DNA of 64,000 nt from JAJFJD01 sp965228695 (GTDB lineage Bacteria > Pseudomonadota > Alphaproteobacteria > UBA8366). The notes beneath the pieces were generated by a model, which was not told the DNA's origin, made no database searches, and saw nothing but the letters and a program-made list of their open reading frames with translations. Positions 53,381-61,737 of this stretch are shown here, in pieces. Numbering within the stretch: position 1 is the first letter of the stretch; each line of letters opens with the position of its first letter. Location of the stretch: the NCBI GenBank assembly GCA_965228695.1, contig CBDDIB010000002.1, forward strand, positions 4,588,001 through 4,652,000. Reading direction: 5' to 3'. The position numbers and the translations under genes were made by a program.

Positions 53381-55701
53381 GTTGGGTCGGCAGCGCGGTC
53401 AAGCGGGTCGAGGATCCGGCCCTGCTGCAGGGCAAGGGCCAATTCGTCGACGATATCCATCTGCCGAGCATGGTCGAAGCGGCCATCCTGCGCAGCCCCT
53501 ATGCCCATGCCGGGATCGGCAGCATCGACGCCACCGAAGCGCTTGCCCTGCCGGGTGTCCACGCGGTCATCACCCATGCCGACCTGCCGGCCGAGTTGCA
53601 GGCACAGATTCCGCTGCTGGTGCCCAACCCGGCGATCAATTACCCCGTGATGCAATACGTGCTGGCCAAGGACGCGGTGCGCTTCGCGGGCGAGGCGATC
53701 GCCGTTGTCGTGGCGGACGACCGCTACATCGCGGAAGACGCCGCCGAACGGGTCATGGTCGATTTCGATCCCTTGCCCGCGGCCGGCGATTTCCGCGCGG
53801 CGCTCGAACCCGGCGCGCCGACCGCGCATGCGCAGCGCGACGACAACGTCGCCGCCGAATTCAGCCAGACCTATGGCGATATCGACAGCGCCTTCGCCAA
53901 TGCCGCGCATGTCTTTCGCGAAGAACTATTCCAGCACCGCGGCGCGGGCCATCCGATCGAATGCCGAACCATGCTGGCCGCGCACGACCCCGTCACCGAC
54001 ACGCTGACCATCTGGGCCAACACGCAGGCGCCGCACCGGCTGCGCGATGTTTATTGCCGGATGACCGGTGCCGCGGACAATCAGGTCCGCGTGATCTCGC
54101 CGGATACGGGCGGCGGCTTCGGGTCCAAAGTGCAGGCCTATCCCGAGCATATGGCGATCGCCGCCGCAGCCAAGAATCTCGGCCGCCCGGTCAAATACAT
54201 CGAAGACCGGCGCGAACATTTCCTCGCCACCCATCAGGAGCGCGACCAGCACTGGGACCTTGAGATCGCCGTCGACGCGGACGCGAAGATTCTCGGGGTG
54301 CGCGGCAAACTGCTGCATGACAGCGGCGCGTACCTGCCCTGGGGCATCATCACGCCCTTCATCTCCGCTTCGACGACGCCGGGGCCCTATGTCCTGCCGA
54401 GCTACAAGCTCGACGTCACCTGCGTCTTCACCAACAAAGTCGCGACCACGCCGGTGCGCGGGGCCGGACGGCCGCAGGCGACCTTCGCGATGGAGCGCCT
54501 GATGGACCGGGTTGCCCAAGAACTCGACCTGGACCCGGCGGAAGTGCGGCGGCGCAACTACGTCCCCGCGGAAGCGATGCCCTATGCGGTCGGCCTCACC
54601 TTCCGCGACGGCAGCCCGGTCGTCTATGACAGCGGCGATTATCCCGCCTGTCAGGAAAAGGCGTTGGAACTGTCCGATTACGACGCTTTCCGCGTGAAAC
54701 AAACGGCGGCGCGGAACGAGGGCCGCTATATCGGTATCGGCGTCGGCAGCTATGTGGAAGGCACCGGCCTCGGCCCCTTCGAGGGGGCGACCGTCAAGGT
54801 CACGCCGGGCGGCCATGTCATCGCGCAGATCGGGGCATCGGCCCAAGGTCAGGGGCACCGCACCATGTTCGCGCAAATCGTCGCCGACCGGCTCGGCGTC
54901 ACGCCCGAAGACGTGACCGTGACGGGCGGCAACAGCGCCGATCTAGCGCACGGCATCGGCACCTTCGCCAGCCGCGTGACGGCGAATGCCGGTTCCTCGG
55001 CCCATGTCGCCGCCAACAACGTGCGCGAGAAGATCCTCAAGATCGCCGCGAACCTTTTGGAAGCATCCGAGGAGGACCTGGAGCTGGAGGGCGGCCGCGT
55101 CTTCGTGAAGGGTGTGCCCGAGATGGGTAAGAGTTTCGGTGAGATCGCCATCGTCGCAAACGGCATGCCGGGCTTCTCGATGCCCGACGGCATCTCGGTA
55201 GGGCTCGACAACACCACCTATTTCAAGCCGGAGAGATCGACCTATGCGAACGGCTGCCACGTCGTCGAGGTCGAGGTGGATATCGAAACCGGTAATGTGG
55301 CGATCCTACGCTACGTCACCGCCCATGACTGCGGCACGATCATCAACCCGATGATGGTCGAAGGTCAGGTCGCCGGCGGCGTGGTGCACGGCATCGGCAA
55401 CGCGCTCTTCGAATGGATGCGCTACGACGACGGCGCGCAGCCGACGACGGTGAATTTCGGCGAATATCTGCTGCCGATGGCGACCGAGATGCCGACTATC
55501 GAGCAATGCCATATCGAATCGCCGACGCCGCTGAACCCGCTCGGCGTCAAAGGCGCGGGCGAAGGTGGCACGATCCCCGCCACCGCCGTCATCGCATCCG
55601 CCATCGACGATGCGCTGCGTCCGTTCGGCGTCAAGATCACGCAGGTGCCGGTGACGCCGGAATACCTGCTCGACCTGATCGCGCAGGGACGCGACGACTG
55701 A
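53377..55701 (+). CDS. molybdenum hydroxylase large subunit (CoxL-like, not CO-oxidising type)
   Basis: Molybdopterin-cytosine-dinucleotide enzyme, 774 aa. The base glutamate is E729 (GVKGAGEGG), essential in this family. The loop that in true CO dehydrogenase reads VAYRCSFR with an active Cys is here PVRGAGRP (359-366), the form II pattern. So it is an aldehyde, purine or other C-H hydroxylase and not a proven CODH. The start is the GTG at 53377; the frame is open for 90 bases further up, inside coxS. The linked CoA ligase and crotonase suggest a CoA-ester or carboxylic substrate. Confidence 0.92.
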   Translation: MSWVGSAVKRVEDPALLQGKGQFVDDIHLPSMVEAAILRSPYAHAGIGSIDATEALALPGVHAVITHADLPAELQAQIPLLVPNPAINYPVMQYVLAKDAVRFAGEAIAVVVADDRYIAEDAAERVMVDFDPLPAAGDFRAALEPGAPTAHAQRDDNVAAEFSQTYGDIDSAFANAAHVFREELFQHRGAGHPIECRTMLAAHDPVTDTLTIWANTQAPHRLRDVYCRMTGAADNQVRVISPDTGGGFGSKVQAYPEHMAIAAAAKNLGRPVKYIEDRREHFLATHQERDQHWDLEIAVDADAKILGVRGKLLHDSGAYLPWGIITPFISASTTPGPYVLPSYKLDVTCVFTNKVATTPVRGAGRPQATFAMERLMDRVAQELDLDPAEVRRRNYVPAEAMPYAVGLTFRDGSPVVYDSGDYPACQEKALELSDYDAFRVKQTAARNEGRYIGIGVGSYVEGTGLGPFEGATVKVTPGGHVIAQIGASAQGQGHRTMFAQIVADRLGVTPEDVTVTGGNSADLAHGIGTFASRVTANAGSSAHVAANNVREKILKIAANLLEASEEDLELEGGRVFVKGVPEMGKSFGEIAIVANGMPGFSMPDGISVGLDNTTYFKPERSTYANGCHVVEVEVDIETGNVAILRYVTAHDCGTIINPMMVEGQVAGGVVHGIGNALFEWMRYDDGAQPTTVNFGEYLLPMATEMPTIEQCHIESPTPLNPLGVKGAGEGGTIPATAVIASAIDDALRPFGVKITQVPVTPEYLLDLIAQGRDD

Positions 55702-55740
55702 TTACCCGAAAATCAAAAAACGAAATCCCGGGAGGACCCC

Positions 55741-56460
55741 ATGGCCAAACAGATCCTGATCGAAAAGAAGGGCCGGATCGTACACATCACGCTCAACCGG
55801 CCCCGCAAGGGCAACCTGATGAGCACGAGGATGAAGGAGTTCCTCACCGATACGGTGAACGACCTCGGGCGCGACGGGAAGACCTGCGCCATCGTGCTGC
55901 GCGGCAACGGCAAGGATTTCTGCCATGGCCGCGAACAGAAACTGCCCGGCGGCCCGCCGAAGAACGCCTTCGACCTGCACGCCCGCGCCATGAGCAAGAT
56001 CCTCGCCGTCTACACCGCGTTCCGGAACTGCCCGATCCCGATCATCTCGGTCGTGCTCGGCAAGGCGCTCGGCTTCGGCTGCGCTTTGGTCGGCGGTTCG
56101 GACGTCGCCTACGCCTCGGATCAGGCGCGGTTCGCCCTGCCCGAGATGCTGCACGGCACCGCCCCGACCCTCGCGATGGCGGCGTTGGGCAAGGTGGCCC
56201 CGAAGACGGTGACCGATCTGGTCTATTCGGTGGAGGAAATCGACGCGCACACGGCGCTCGCATCCGGCCTGGTCAGCCGCGTCTTTGCACCGGACGATCT
56301 GGAGCCCGCCGTGGACGGCTTGCTGAAGCGGCTCTCGAGCTACGACCCCGTCGACATCGCGGCGGTGAAGCGCTTCCAGTGGACCGGCCCATCGCTGCAC
56401 CCCGACATCATGTCGGACCTGGCGGGCTATACTCTGGCGACGGTGCGCTCACGCGGCTGA
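55741..56460 (+). CDS. enoyl-CoA hydratase/isomerase (crotonase) family protein
   Basis: Crotonase-fold protein, 239 aa. It carries the second catalytic glutamate (ALPEML) but an alanine at the first Glu position (GFGCAL), so it may be an isomerase or a hydrolase rather than a hydratase. FCHGREQKL binds CoA in place of the more common FCAGAD. It is the last gene of the CoA-ligase/Mo-hydroxylase operon, 39 bases after the large subunit. Its end overlaps the facing flavoprotein gene by 12 bases. Confidence 0.88.
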   Translation: MAKQILIEKKGRIVHITLNRPRKGNLMSTRMKEFLTDTVNDLGRDGKTCAIVLRGNGKDFCHGREQKLPGGPPKNAFDLHARAMSKILAVYTAFRNCPIPIISVVLGKALGFGCALVGGSDVAYASDQARFALPEMLHGTAPTLAMAALGKVAPKTVTDLVYSVEEIDAHTALASGLVSRVFAPDDLEPAVDGLLKRLSSYDPVDIAAVKRFQWTGPSLHPDIMSDLAGYTLATVRSRG

Positions 56461-57918
56461 GTTCGCGCGCCCCGCGTGCATGCCGGCACGGCGGCCGAAG
56501 ACCGCGCCACGCAGCACCGAGGTGGCGCCGGGATACTTGCCGTAATACAGCCCCGCCGTCTCCCCCGCCGCATAGAGGCCGGGGATAACCTCGCCGCTGG
56601 TGTTGAGGACCTGCGCGTCCTTCGTCGTCTTCAGCCCGCCGAAGGTGAAGGTGTTCGACGAAATGATCGGATATGCCTTGAACGGCGGCCGGGCGATCGG
56701 GGCGGCCCAATTTGATTTCGGTGGCGCCAGATCGCGGGTTGCCAATCCGTCGACCGTATACGGGTCGGTCTCGCCCTCGGCGCAGGCCGCATTGTAGGCG
56801 TCCACCGTGCCCTGCAGGCCTGCCGCGGGAATGCCGATTTCGGACGCCAAGGCCGCCAACGACGGCGCCTCGACGGGCGGTTGGTCGGACCGCACGCAGC
56901 GCTGCCAATTCTCGATCCCATCGATCGCCGCGTCCAGAATACACCAAGCGATTCCGCCGGGCTGCTTGCGGATCGTCCGCGCGATCTCCTCGTAATTGGC
57001 GTCGACCGATCCGGGCGCTTCGTCGGTGAATCGGAGGCCCTCTTGGTTCACAAGGATTCCCTGGGTGAAGATCATCACGATCGGTTCGGTCACGCCGGAG
57101 CGCGGATCGATCGGCTGCGCATGGTACTCGCTGTAGTCCCCGGCGGGAGACGCACCGATGTCGAGGCTCATACGGATGCCCTCGCCCTTGTTGTAATAGC
57201 CGCCACGCGCGACCGGCCGCATGTAGCGCCCGCTTTCGCCAAGATAATGCGCAACCATCTCCGGGTTTCCCTCGAACCCGCCGCACGCCAGGATGACCGC
57301 ACCCGCCTTCAACCGAACCGGCCGATTATCTTTCCCTGTGGCGTTCAGCCCGATTACCCGCCCGTCCTCGCCCTGCATCAAGGATTGCGCCGTCGTTTCA
57401 TAGAAGAACACGCCGCCGCGTTCCTCGGCGAGCGGTGCCATCGTCTCCACCAGGGCCAAGCCGCCGCCGCTGATCGAAATGCGCGGCGACGACCGTTCGG
57501 TCAGGCCGAAATAGTCGATGGGGCCGAAGCGGACGCCCTGCTCCTTGAGCCAGGCGATGGTCGGCGGCGCGCCTTCCGCGAAGGTCGAGACGAGGTCGGG
57601 ATCGGCGAAGGACATGGTCTTCACCACACCGGGCCAGTTCTCGTAATCCGCGGCGGTCTCGGCGACCATTGCCGGATCGAGGTGGTAACCGGAGTTCGCG
57701 GCGAACATATCCTCGAAGTCGGGCGCAATCTCGGTCTCGCTGGACATCCGAATAGCCGCGGTGGTGTAGCGCGTGTTGCCGCCGCGTTCCGCCATCGGCG
57801 CGCGTTCCAACACCGCGACGCGGACGCCCGTTTCCAGCGCCGCTACCGCCGCCGAAAGGCCCGCCACGCCGCAGCCGACGACGACCACGTCGAAATCCTG
57901 GGTTCCGCCGCCCGACAT
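56449..57918 (-). CDS. FAD-dependent oxidoreductase, tricarballylate dehydrogenase (TcuA)-like
   Basis: Flavoprotein of the fumarate reductase/succinate dehydrogenase group, 489 aa. FAD binding is by VVGCGVAGLSAA (13-24) and ERAPMAERGGNTRYT, a motif combination found in TcuA. The C-terminal GLYAAGETAGLYYG closes the FAD site. The substrate would be a di- or tricarboxylic acid. GGGAG lies seven bases before the ATG. It diverges from an MmgE/PrpD gene by 88 bases, which fits a shared polycarboxylate pathway with the Tct transporter. Confidence 0.87.
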   Translation of the reverse strand: MSGGGTQDFDVVVVGCGVAGLSAAVAALETGVRVAVLERAPMAERGGNTRYTTAAIRMSSETEIAPDFEDMFAANSGYHLDPAMVAETAADYENWPGVVKTMSFADPDLVSTFAEGAPPTIAWLKEQGVRFGPIDYFGLTERSSPRISISGGGLALVETMAPLAEERGGVFFYETTAQSLMQGEDGRVIGLNATGKDNRPVRLKAGAVILACGGFEGNPEMVAHYLGESGRYMRPVARGGYYNKGEGIRMSLDIGASPAGDYSEYHAQPIDPRSGVTEPIVMIFTQGILVNQEGLRFTDEAPGSVDANYEEIARTIRKQPGGIAWCILDAAIDGIENWQRCVRSDQPPVEAPSLAALASEIGIPAAGLQGTVDAYNAACAEGETDPYTVDGLATRDLAPPKSNWAAPIARPPFKAYPIISSNTFTFGGLKTTKDAQVLNTSGEVIPGLYAAGETAGLYYGKYPGATSVLRGAVFGRRAGMHAGRANSAA

Positions 57919-58006
57919 GCCTTGACTCCCGCTCTGTGATAATGTCCGGACAGGTTAATCGCCAATCAACAATCGCGGCAAATAAAGCAAAAAGACGGAG
58001 GTTCGC

Positions 58007-59410
58007 ATGGCCCACGACGGCGTCCGGGACAACCCCTATACACGCGGCATGGCGGAGTTCGTCTCCGGCCTGACCTATGACGACATTCCGGCCGACGTAC
58101 GACAGCGCATCAAACTGCTGATGCTCGATTCCCTGGGCTGCGGCCTGTACGGCGTCGATCTGGAATGGACGCGGATCGTCCGGGAAACGTTGCAGGCGAT
58201 CGACCACACGACCGACGGGTGCCGGCTCTGGGGCACCGACCAGAAACTCTCCGCCCCCCATGCCGCGCTGATCAACGGCACCATGGTGCAGGGTTTCGAA
58301 CTGGACGACGTGCACCGGCGCGGCGTGATGCATGTGGGCGCAGTCGTGCTGCCCGCGCTGATCGCGGTCACCGAGATGAAGGGCGGCCTCACCGGCAAGG
58401 ACTTCCTGACCGCCGCGGTCGCGGGATACGAGATCGGGCCGCGCGTCGGCATCTGCATGGGCCAGGAACATATCGGCCAGGGTTGGCATTCGGGCGCAAC
58501 GCTCGGCGTCTTCTCCGCCGCGGCCGGTGCGGCGCGCGGGCTCAAGCTTTCTTCGGATCAGACCATTCACGCGCTCGGTGTCGCGGGCACCCAGGCCGCC
58601 GGCCTGATGGCGGCGCAATACGGCGCGATGGTGAAACGCATGCATGCGGGCCGGTCGTCGCAGAGCGGACTCTACGGCGCGCTGCTCGCCGCCAACGGTT
58701 TTACCGGCATCGTCGACGTGCTGGAAAGCGAATACGGCGGCTTCTGCTCCACCTTCTCGCGCTCGCAGGACCGGTTCGACCTGACCGAACTGACCAAGGG
58801 TCTCGGCAGCGATTGGGAAACCATGCGCATCAGCCTGAAATTCTATTCCTGCGTCGGCAGCAACCACACCACGCTGGACGCCATCCGCACCATGCAGGAA
58901 CGCCACCCGTTCGGCGCGGAGGACGTGGACCGCTTCGTGGTGCACGGCTCGCAGGTCACCGTCGATCATGTGGGCTGGGAGTACAAGCCCGAGGGCCTGA
59001 CCTCGGCGCAGCTCAACCTGCCCTTCTGTGTCGCGACCTACATGCTGGAAGGCGATTGTTTCGTCGAACAATTCACCGAGGACTGCGTCGCAGACCCGGA
59101 CCGCATGGCGTATTGCGAACGCGTCGAGACGATGCACGACGCGGAAATCACCGCCAAGGGCTCGACCGCCCGTCACGAAGTCTGGGTCGAAACCTTCCTC
59201 AAGGATGGCACGCATCTGCAGGAACGCTGCGAAGCGCCCCGTGGCAGCGAGTTCAGCTTCGCGTCCGCAGAGGATGTCGCGGCCAAATTCGAAAAGCTCG
59301 CGAAACACACGCTGCCAACCGCGCAGATGGCCGAGTTGCGCGATACGATCCTGAACATGGAAGACCTGAAGGACGCGGGTGACATCCCGCGGCTGTTGAG
59401 CAAGGGGTAA
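58007..59410 (+). CDS. MmgE/PrpD family protein (copy 3)
   Basis: Third MmgE/PrpD member, 467 aa. It has LLMLDSLGCGLYG, the active-site region MVQGFELDDVHRRG, and FYSCVGSNHTTLD where copies 1 and 2 have PYPxC. GGAGG is five bases before the ATG. It shares the family fold but its residues around the second motif differ, so a different substrate from the other copies is likely. It stands between the TcuA-like flavoprotein and the aldo/keto reductase. Confidence 0.92.
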   Translation: MAHDGVRDNPYTRGMAEFVSGLTYDDIPADVRQRIKLLMLDSLGCGLYGVDLEWTRIVRETLQAIDHTTDGCRLWGTDQKLSAPHAALINGTMVQGFELDDVHRRGVMHVGAVVLPALIAVTEMKGGLTGKDFLTAAVAGYEIGPRVGICMGQEHIGQGWHSGATLGVFSAAAGAARGLKLSSDQTIHALGVAGTQAAGLMAAQYGAMVKRMHAGRSSQSGLYGALLAANGFTGIVDVLESEYGGFCSTFSRSQDRFDLTELTKGLGSDWETMRISLKFYSCVGSNHTTLDAIRTMQERHPFGAEDVDRFVVHGSQVTVDHVGWEYKPEGLTSAQLNLPFCVATYMLEGDCFVEQFTEDCVADPDRMAYCERVETMHDAEITAKGSTARHEVWVETFLKDGTHLQERCEAPRGSEFSFASAEDVAAKFEKLAKHTLPTAQMAELRDTILNMEDLKDAGDIPRLLSKG

Positions 59411-59445
59411 TCCAACCGCCTAAACAGCGGCGCGTAAGAAAGACG

Positions 59446-60432
59446 TCAGAAACTCATCAGCTTCATCTGGCTTTCCGGATAGCGGGTGCCTTGCGTCGCG
59501 CCGATTTCGAACACGGCCTCCAACGCGGCGCAGTCCGCCGCGCTCAGCGATACATCCAATGCCGCGACATTGCTTTCGAGATGCTCTTGCCGGCGGCTGC
59601 CCGGAATCGGCACCACGTCCTTGCCCCGCGACACGACCCAGGCCAGCGCGATCTGGGCCTGCGTGCAGCCCTTTTCCGCGGCCAGCGCATCCAGCGGTTC
59701 CAGCAGCGATAGATTCCGGTTCAGATTCTCATCGTGGAAGCGCGGATGGTCGTGCCGGCGGTCGCCCTCGGGCAGGTCGTTCACCTGCCGCACCGTGCCG
59801 CTAAGAAACCCGCGGCCCAGCGGCGAGTAGGCAACATAGGACACACCGAGATCCCGGCAGGCCGGGATGATTTCCAACTCCGGCTCGCGCGACCACAGCG
59901 AATATTCGGATTCCAGCGCGGAGATGGGATGCACCGCATGGGCGCGGCGCAGGATGTCCGGCTTGGCCTCGGATAGACCAAGGAAGCGCACTTTGCCGGC
60001 TTCGACCAGTCGGGCCATCGCGCCGACCGTCTCCTCGATCGGCACCTCGGGGTCGACCCGGTGCAGATAGTACAGGTCGATCACGTCGACGCCGAGCCGC
60101 ATGAGGCTCGCGTCGCAGGCGACCGGCACGTAGTCCGGACGGCCGTTGGTGCCGCCGCGCTGACCCTGCGGCCCGCGGATGTTACCGAACTTCGTGGTCA
60201 GGAAAACGTCGTCGCGGCGATCGGCGATCGCCCGGCCCACCAATTCCTCGTTATGCCCGCCGCCGTAGGCATCCGAACTGTCCAGCAGCGTGATACCCAG
60301 GTCCAGCGCGCGATTGATCGTGGCCGCCGCCGCGTCATCATCACGCGCCAACCCGTCCGGGGAAAACCCGGCACAGCCAAGACCGATTGCCGATACCTGT
60401 GCCCCCGTTCTGCCGAGTTCGCGATATTTCAT
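59446..60432 (-). CDS. aldo/keto reductase
   Basis: NADPH-dependent carbonyl reductase of the AKR fold, 328 aa. The catalytic tetrad is D51, Y56, K81 and H124 (YYLHRVD). The C-terminal VPIPGSRRQEHLE contacts NADPH phosphate. It would interconvert an aldehyde or ketone and an alcohol. AGGAG lies seven bases before the ATG. It follows the LVIVD-repeat gene by nine bases and probably belongs to the same leftward transcript as the tct genes. Confidence 0.93.
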   Translation of the reverse strand: MKYRELGRTGAQVSAIGLGCAGFSPDGLARDDDAAAATINRALDLGITLLDSSDAYGGGHNEELVGRAIADRRDDVFLTTKFGNIRGPQGQRGGTNGRPDYVPVACDASLMRLGVDVIDLYYLHRVDPEVPIEETVGAMARLVEAGKVRFLGLSEAKPDILRRAHAVHPISALESEYSLWSREPELEIIPACRDLGVSYVAYSPLGRGFLSGTVRQVNDLPEGDRRHDHPRFHDENLNRNLSLLEPLDALAAEKGCTQAQIALAWVVSRGKDVVPIPGSRRQEHLESNVAALDVSLSAADCAALEAVFEIGATQGTRYPESQMKLMSF

Positions 60433-60441
60433 TCGGTTCTC

Positions 60442-61716
60442 CTAACCCCCATATTCCAGAATATCGAAACCGTTGTTGCGGTCGATCAGGTAGATCAGAC
60501 CGCGCTCGTCCACCTCGACGTCGTTGCTCTGCGGGCTCGCCTCGCCCGCGACCGGTTCGGGAATGAAGGAGCCCACCTCGCGCGGGATTCTCGGCTCCGC
60601 CACATCGACGATCCGCAACCCGCCGCTGAACCACGTGACATACACCAGCGTGCCGTCCAGCTTCTCGCGGAATTGATGCGCGCCGAACCGCCCCGGCTTG
60701 GTCCGGCTCCACGGGGAATCCATTTCGCTGACATGAAATGTCGAGAACGGTTGAAAGTTAGCCACGTCGGTCACGTCGAACACCCACATGCAGGCGTGCG
60801 CCTGTCCCGGTATGTGGTCATGTTCCTCGTCGATGCCGATCGCGATCCGGCGCCCGTCGATCGGCGCCTCCAACGGCATGATGGTGTGCGACGGTTCCAT
60901 GAACGGCGGATGGTAATCGTGCTCGCCGATCAGCTTCGGATTTCGCATGTCGGACACGTCGAGCACCCGGAACCCCGCCTGCCAGAATGCGCCCCATAGC
61001 TCGTCCCCCACTTTCATCGCGTGATGCAGCCGGTTGCTGAAGCCCTTCCAGGTCGGCGTCTCGCCACCCGCAACATGCTGCCCCGGCATCCACCAGCGCG
61101 AGACTTCGGCCGGCTTGGCCGGATCGCGGACGTCGTAGATCACGAGGATGTTGCCCACAAACCCCTCCATCTCGGTCGAGATATAGGCGTAGGTTTCGTC
61201 GGCGTCGAAGCGGTGAACGCCAACCCCATGCGTGCGTTCATGATGAATCAGTTTCGGGTTGGCCTTGTCCGAGATATCCCACAGCCGGAATCCGCCATCG
61301 TGATAGCCGCGCTCCCGCGCGGCATCGAGTTCGGCGATCTGGTCCTCCGCAACGTCCAGCGCTGCAGCCAGTTCGGCATCGCTCGGCGAATACCCCAGGT
61401 CGGCCGTCAGCGATGTCCGAAGATCGGGCAGCCGGTCGCCCTTACGACGCAAATGACGTTTGTTCCGTTCCACGTTGGTGATCATAACGTCGCCGTTCAC
61501 GCGCACCTTGTGCGAATGAGAATCGTCGCCGTCGAGTTCGATGGTGCTCACGACGCGCGGATTCTTCGGGTCCGATACATCGATGACCGACGTGCCGTGG
61601 GGCGGCGCCATGTGGCCGATATAAGCATAGTCGCCATCGACGACGACCTGACCGCCGCCGGGCATGTCCATGTGGGCGATGCGTTTCACGTTATGGGCAA
61701 CTGCATGTTGCGCCAT
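60442..61716 (-). CDS. LVIVD-repeat beta-propeller protein
   Basis: Protein of 424 aa with repeated blades of the form SVIDVSDPxNPxxV, LWDISDKANPKLI, VYDVRDPAKPAEV, VLDVSDMRNPKLI and IVDVAEPRIPREV. These are LVIVD repeats, which build a beta-propeller. A charged helical insert (about 85-135) lies between the first and second blades. There is no signal peptide, which is unusual because many LVIVD proteins are exported. Many histidines (HHAM, HEHD-like clusters) could bind metal. Its role, perhaps as a lactonase-like or binding protein, is unknown. Confidence 0.83.
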   Translation of the reverse strand: MAQHAVAHNVKRIAHMDMPGGGQVVVDGDYAYIGHMAPPHGTSVIDVSDPKNPRVVSTIELDGDDSHSHKVRVNGDVMITNVERNKRHLRRKGDRLPDLRTSLTADLGYSPSDAELAAALDVAEDQIAELDAARERGYHDGGFRLWDISDKANPKLIHHERTHGVGVHRFDADETYAYISTEMEGFVGNILVIYDVRDPAKPAEVSRWWMPGQHVAGGETPTWKGFSNRLHHAMKVGDELWGAFWQAGFRVLDVSDMRNPKLIGEHDYHPPFMEPSHTIMPLEAPIDGRRIAIGIDEEHDHIPGQAHACMWVFDVTDVANFQPFSTFHVSEMDSPWSRTKPGRFGAHQFREKLDGTLVYVTWFSGGLRIVDVAEPRIPREVGSFIPEPVAGEASPQSNDVEVDERGLIYLIDRNNGFDILEYGG

Positions 61717-61737
61717 CCATCCCTCCCTTTCCTTGAC

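Noticed and set aside
53377..55701. Annotation of the CoxL-like gene as carbon monoxide dehydrogenase
   Set aside because: The loop lacks the Cys-containing CODH motif and reads PVRGAGRP, so CO oxidation is not supported by sequence.
57398..59308. Minus-strand frame of 636 codons spanning the MmgE/PrpD copy 3 gene and the start of the flavoprotein gene
   Set aside because: It lies antisense to a well supported gene and out of frame with the other; it has no recognisable domain.
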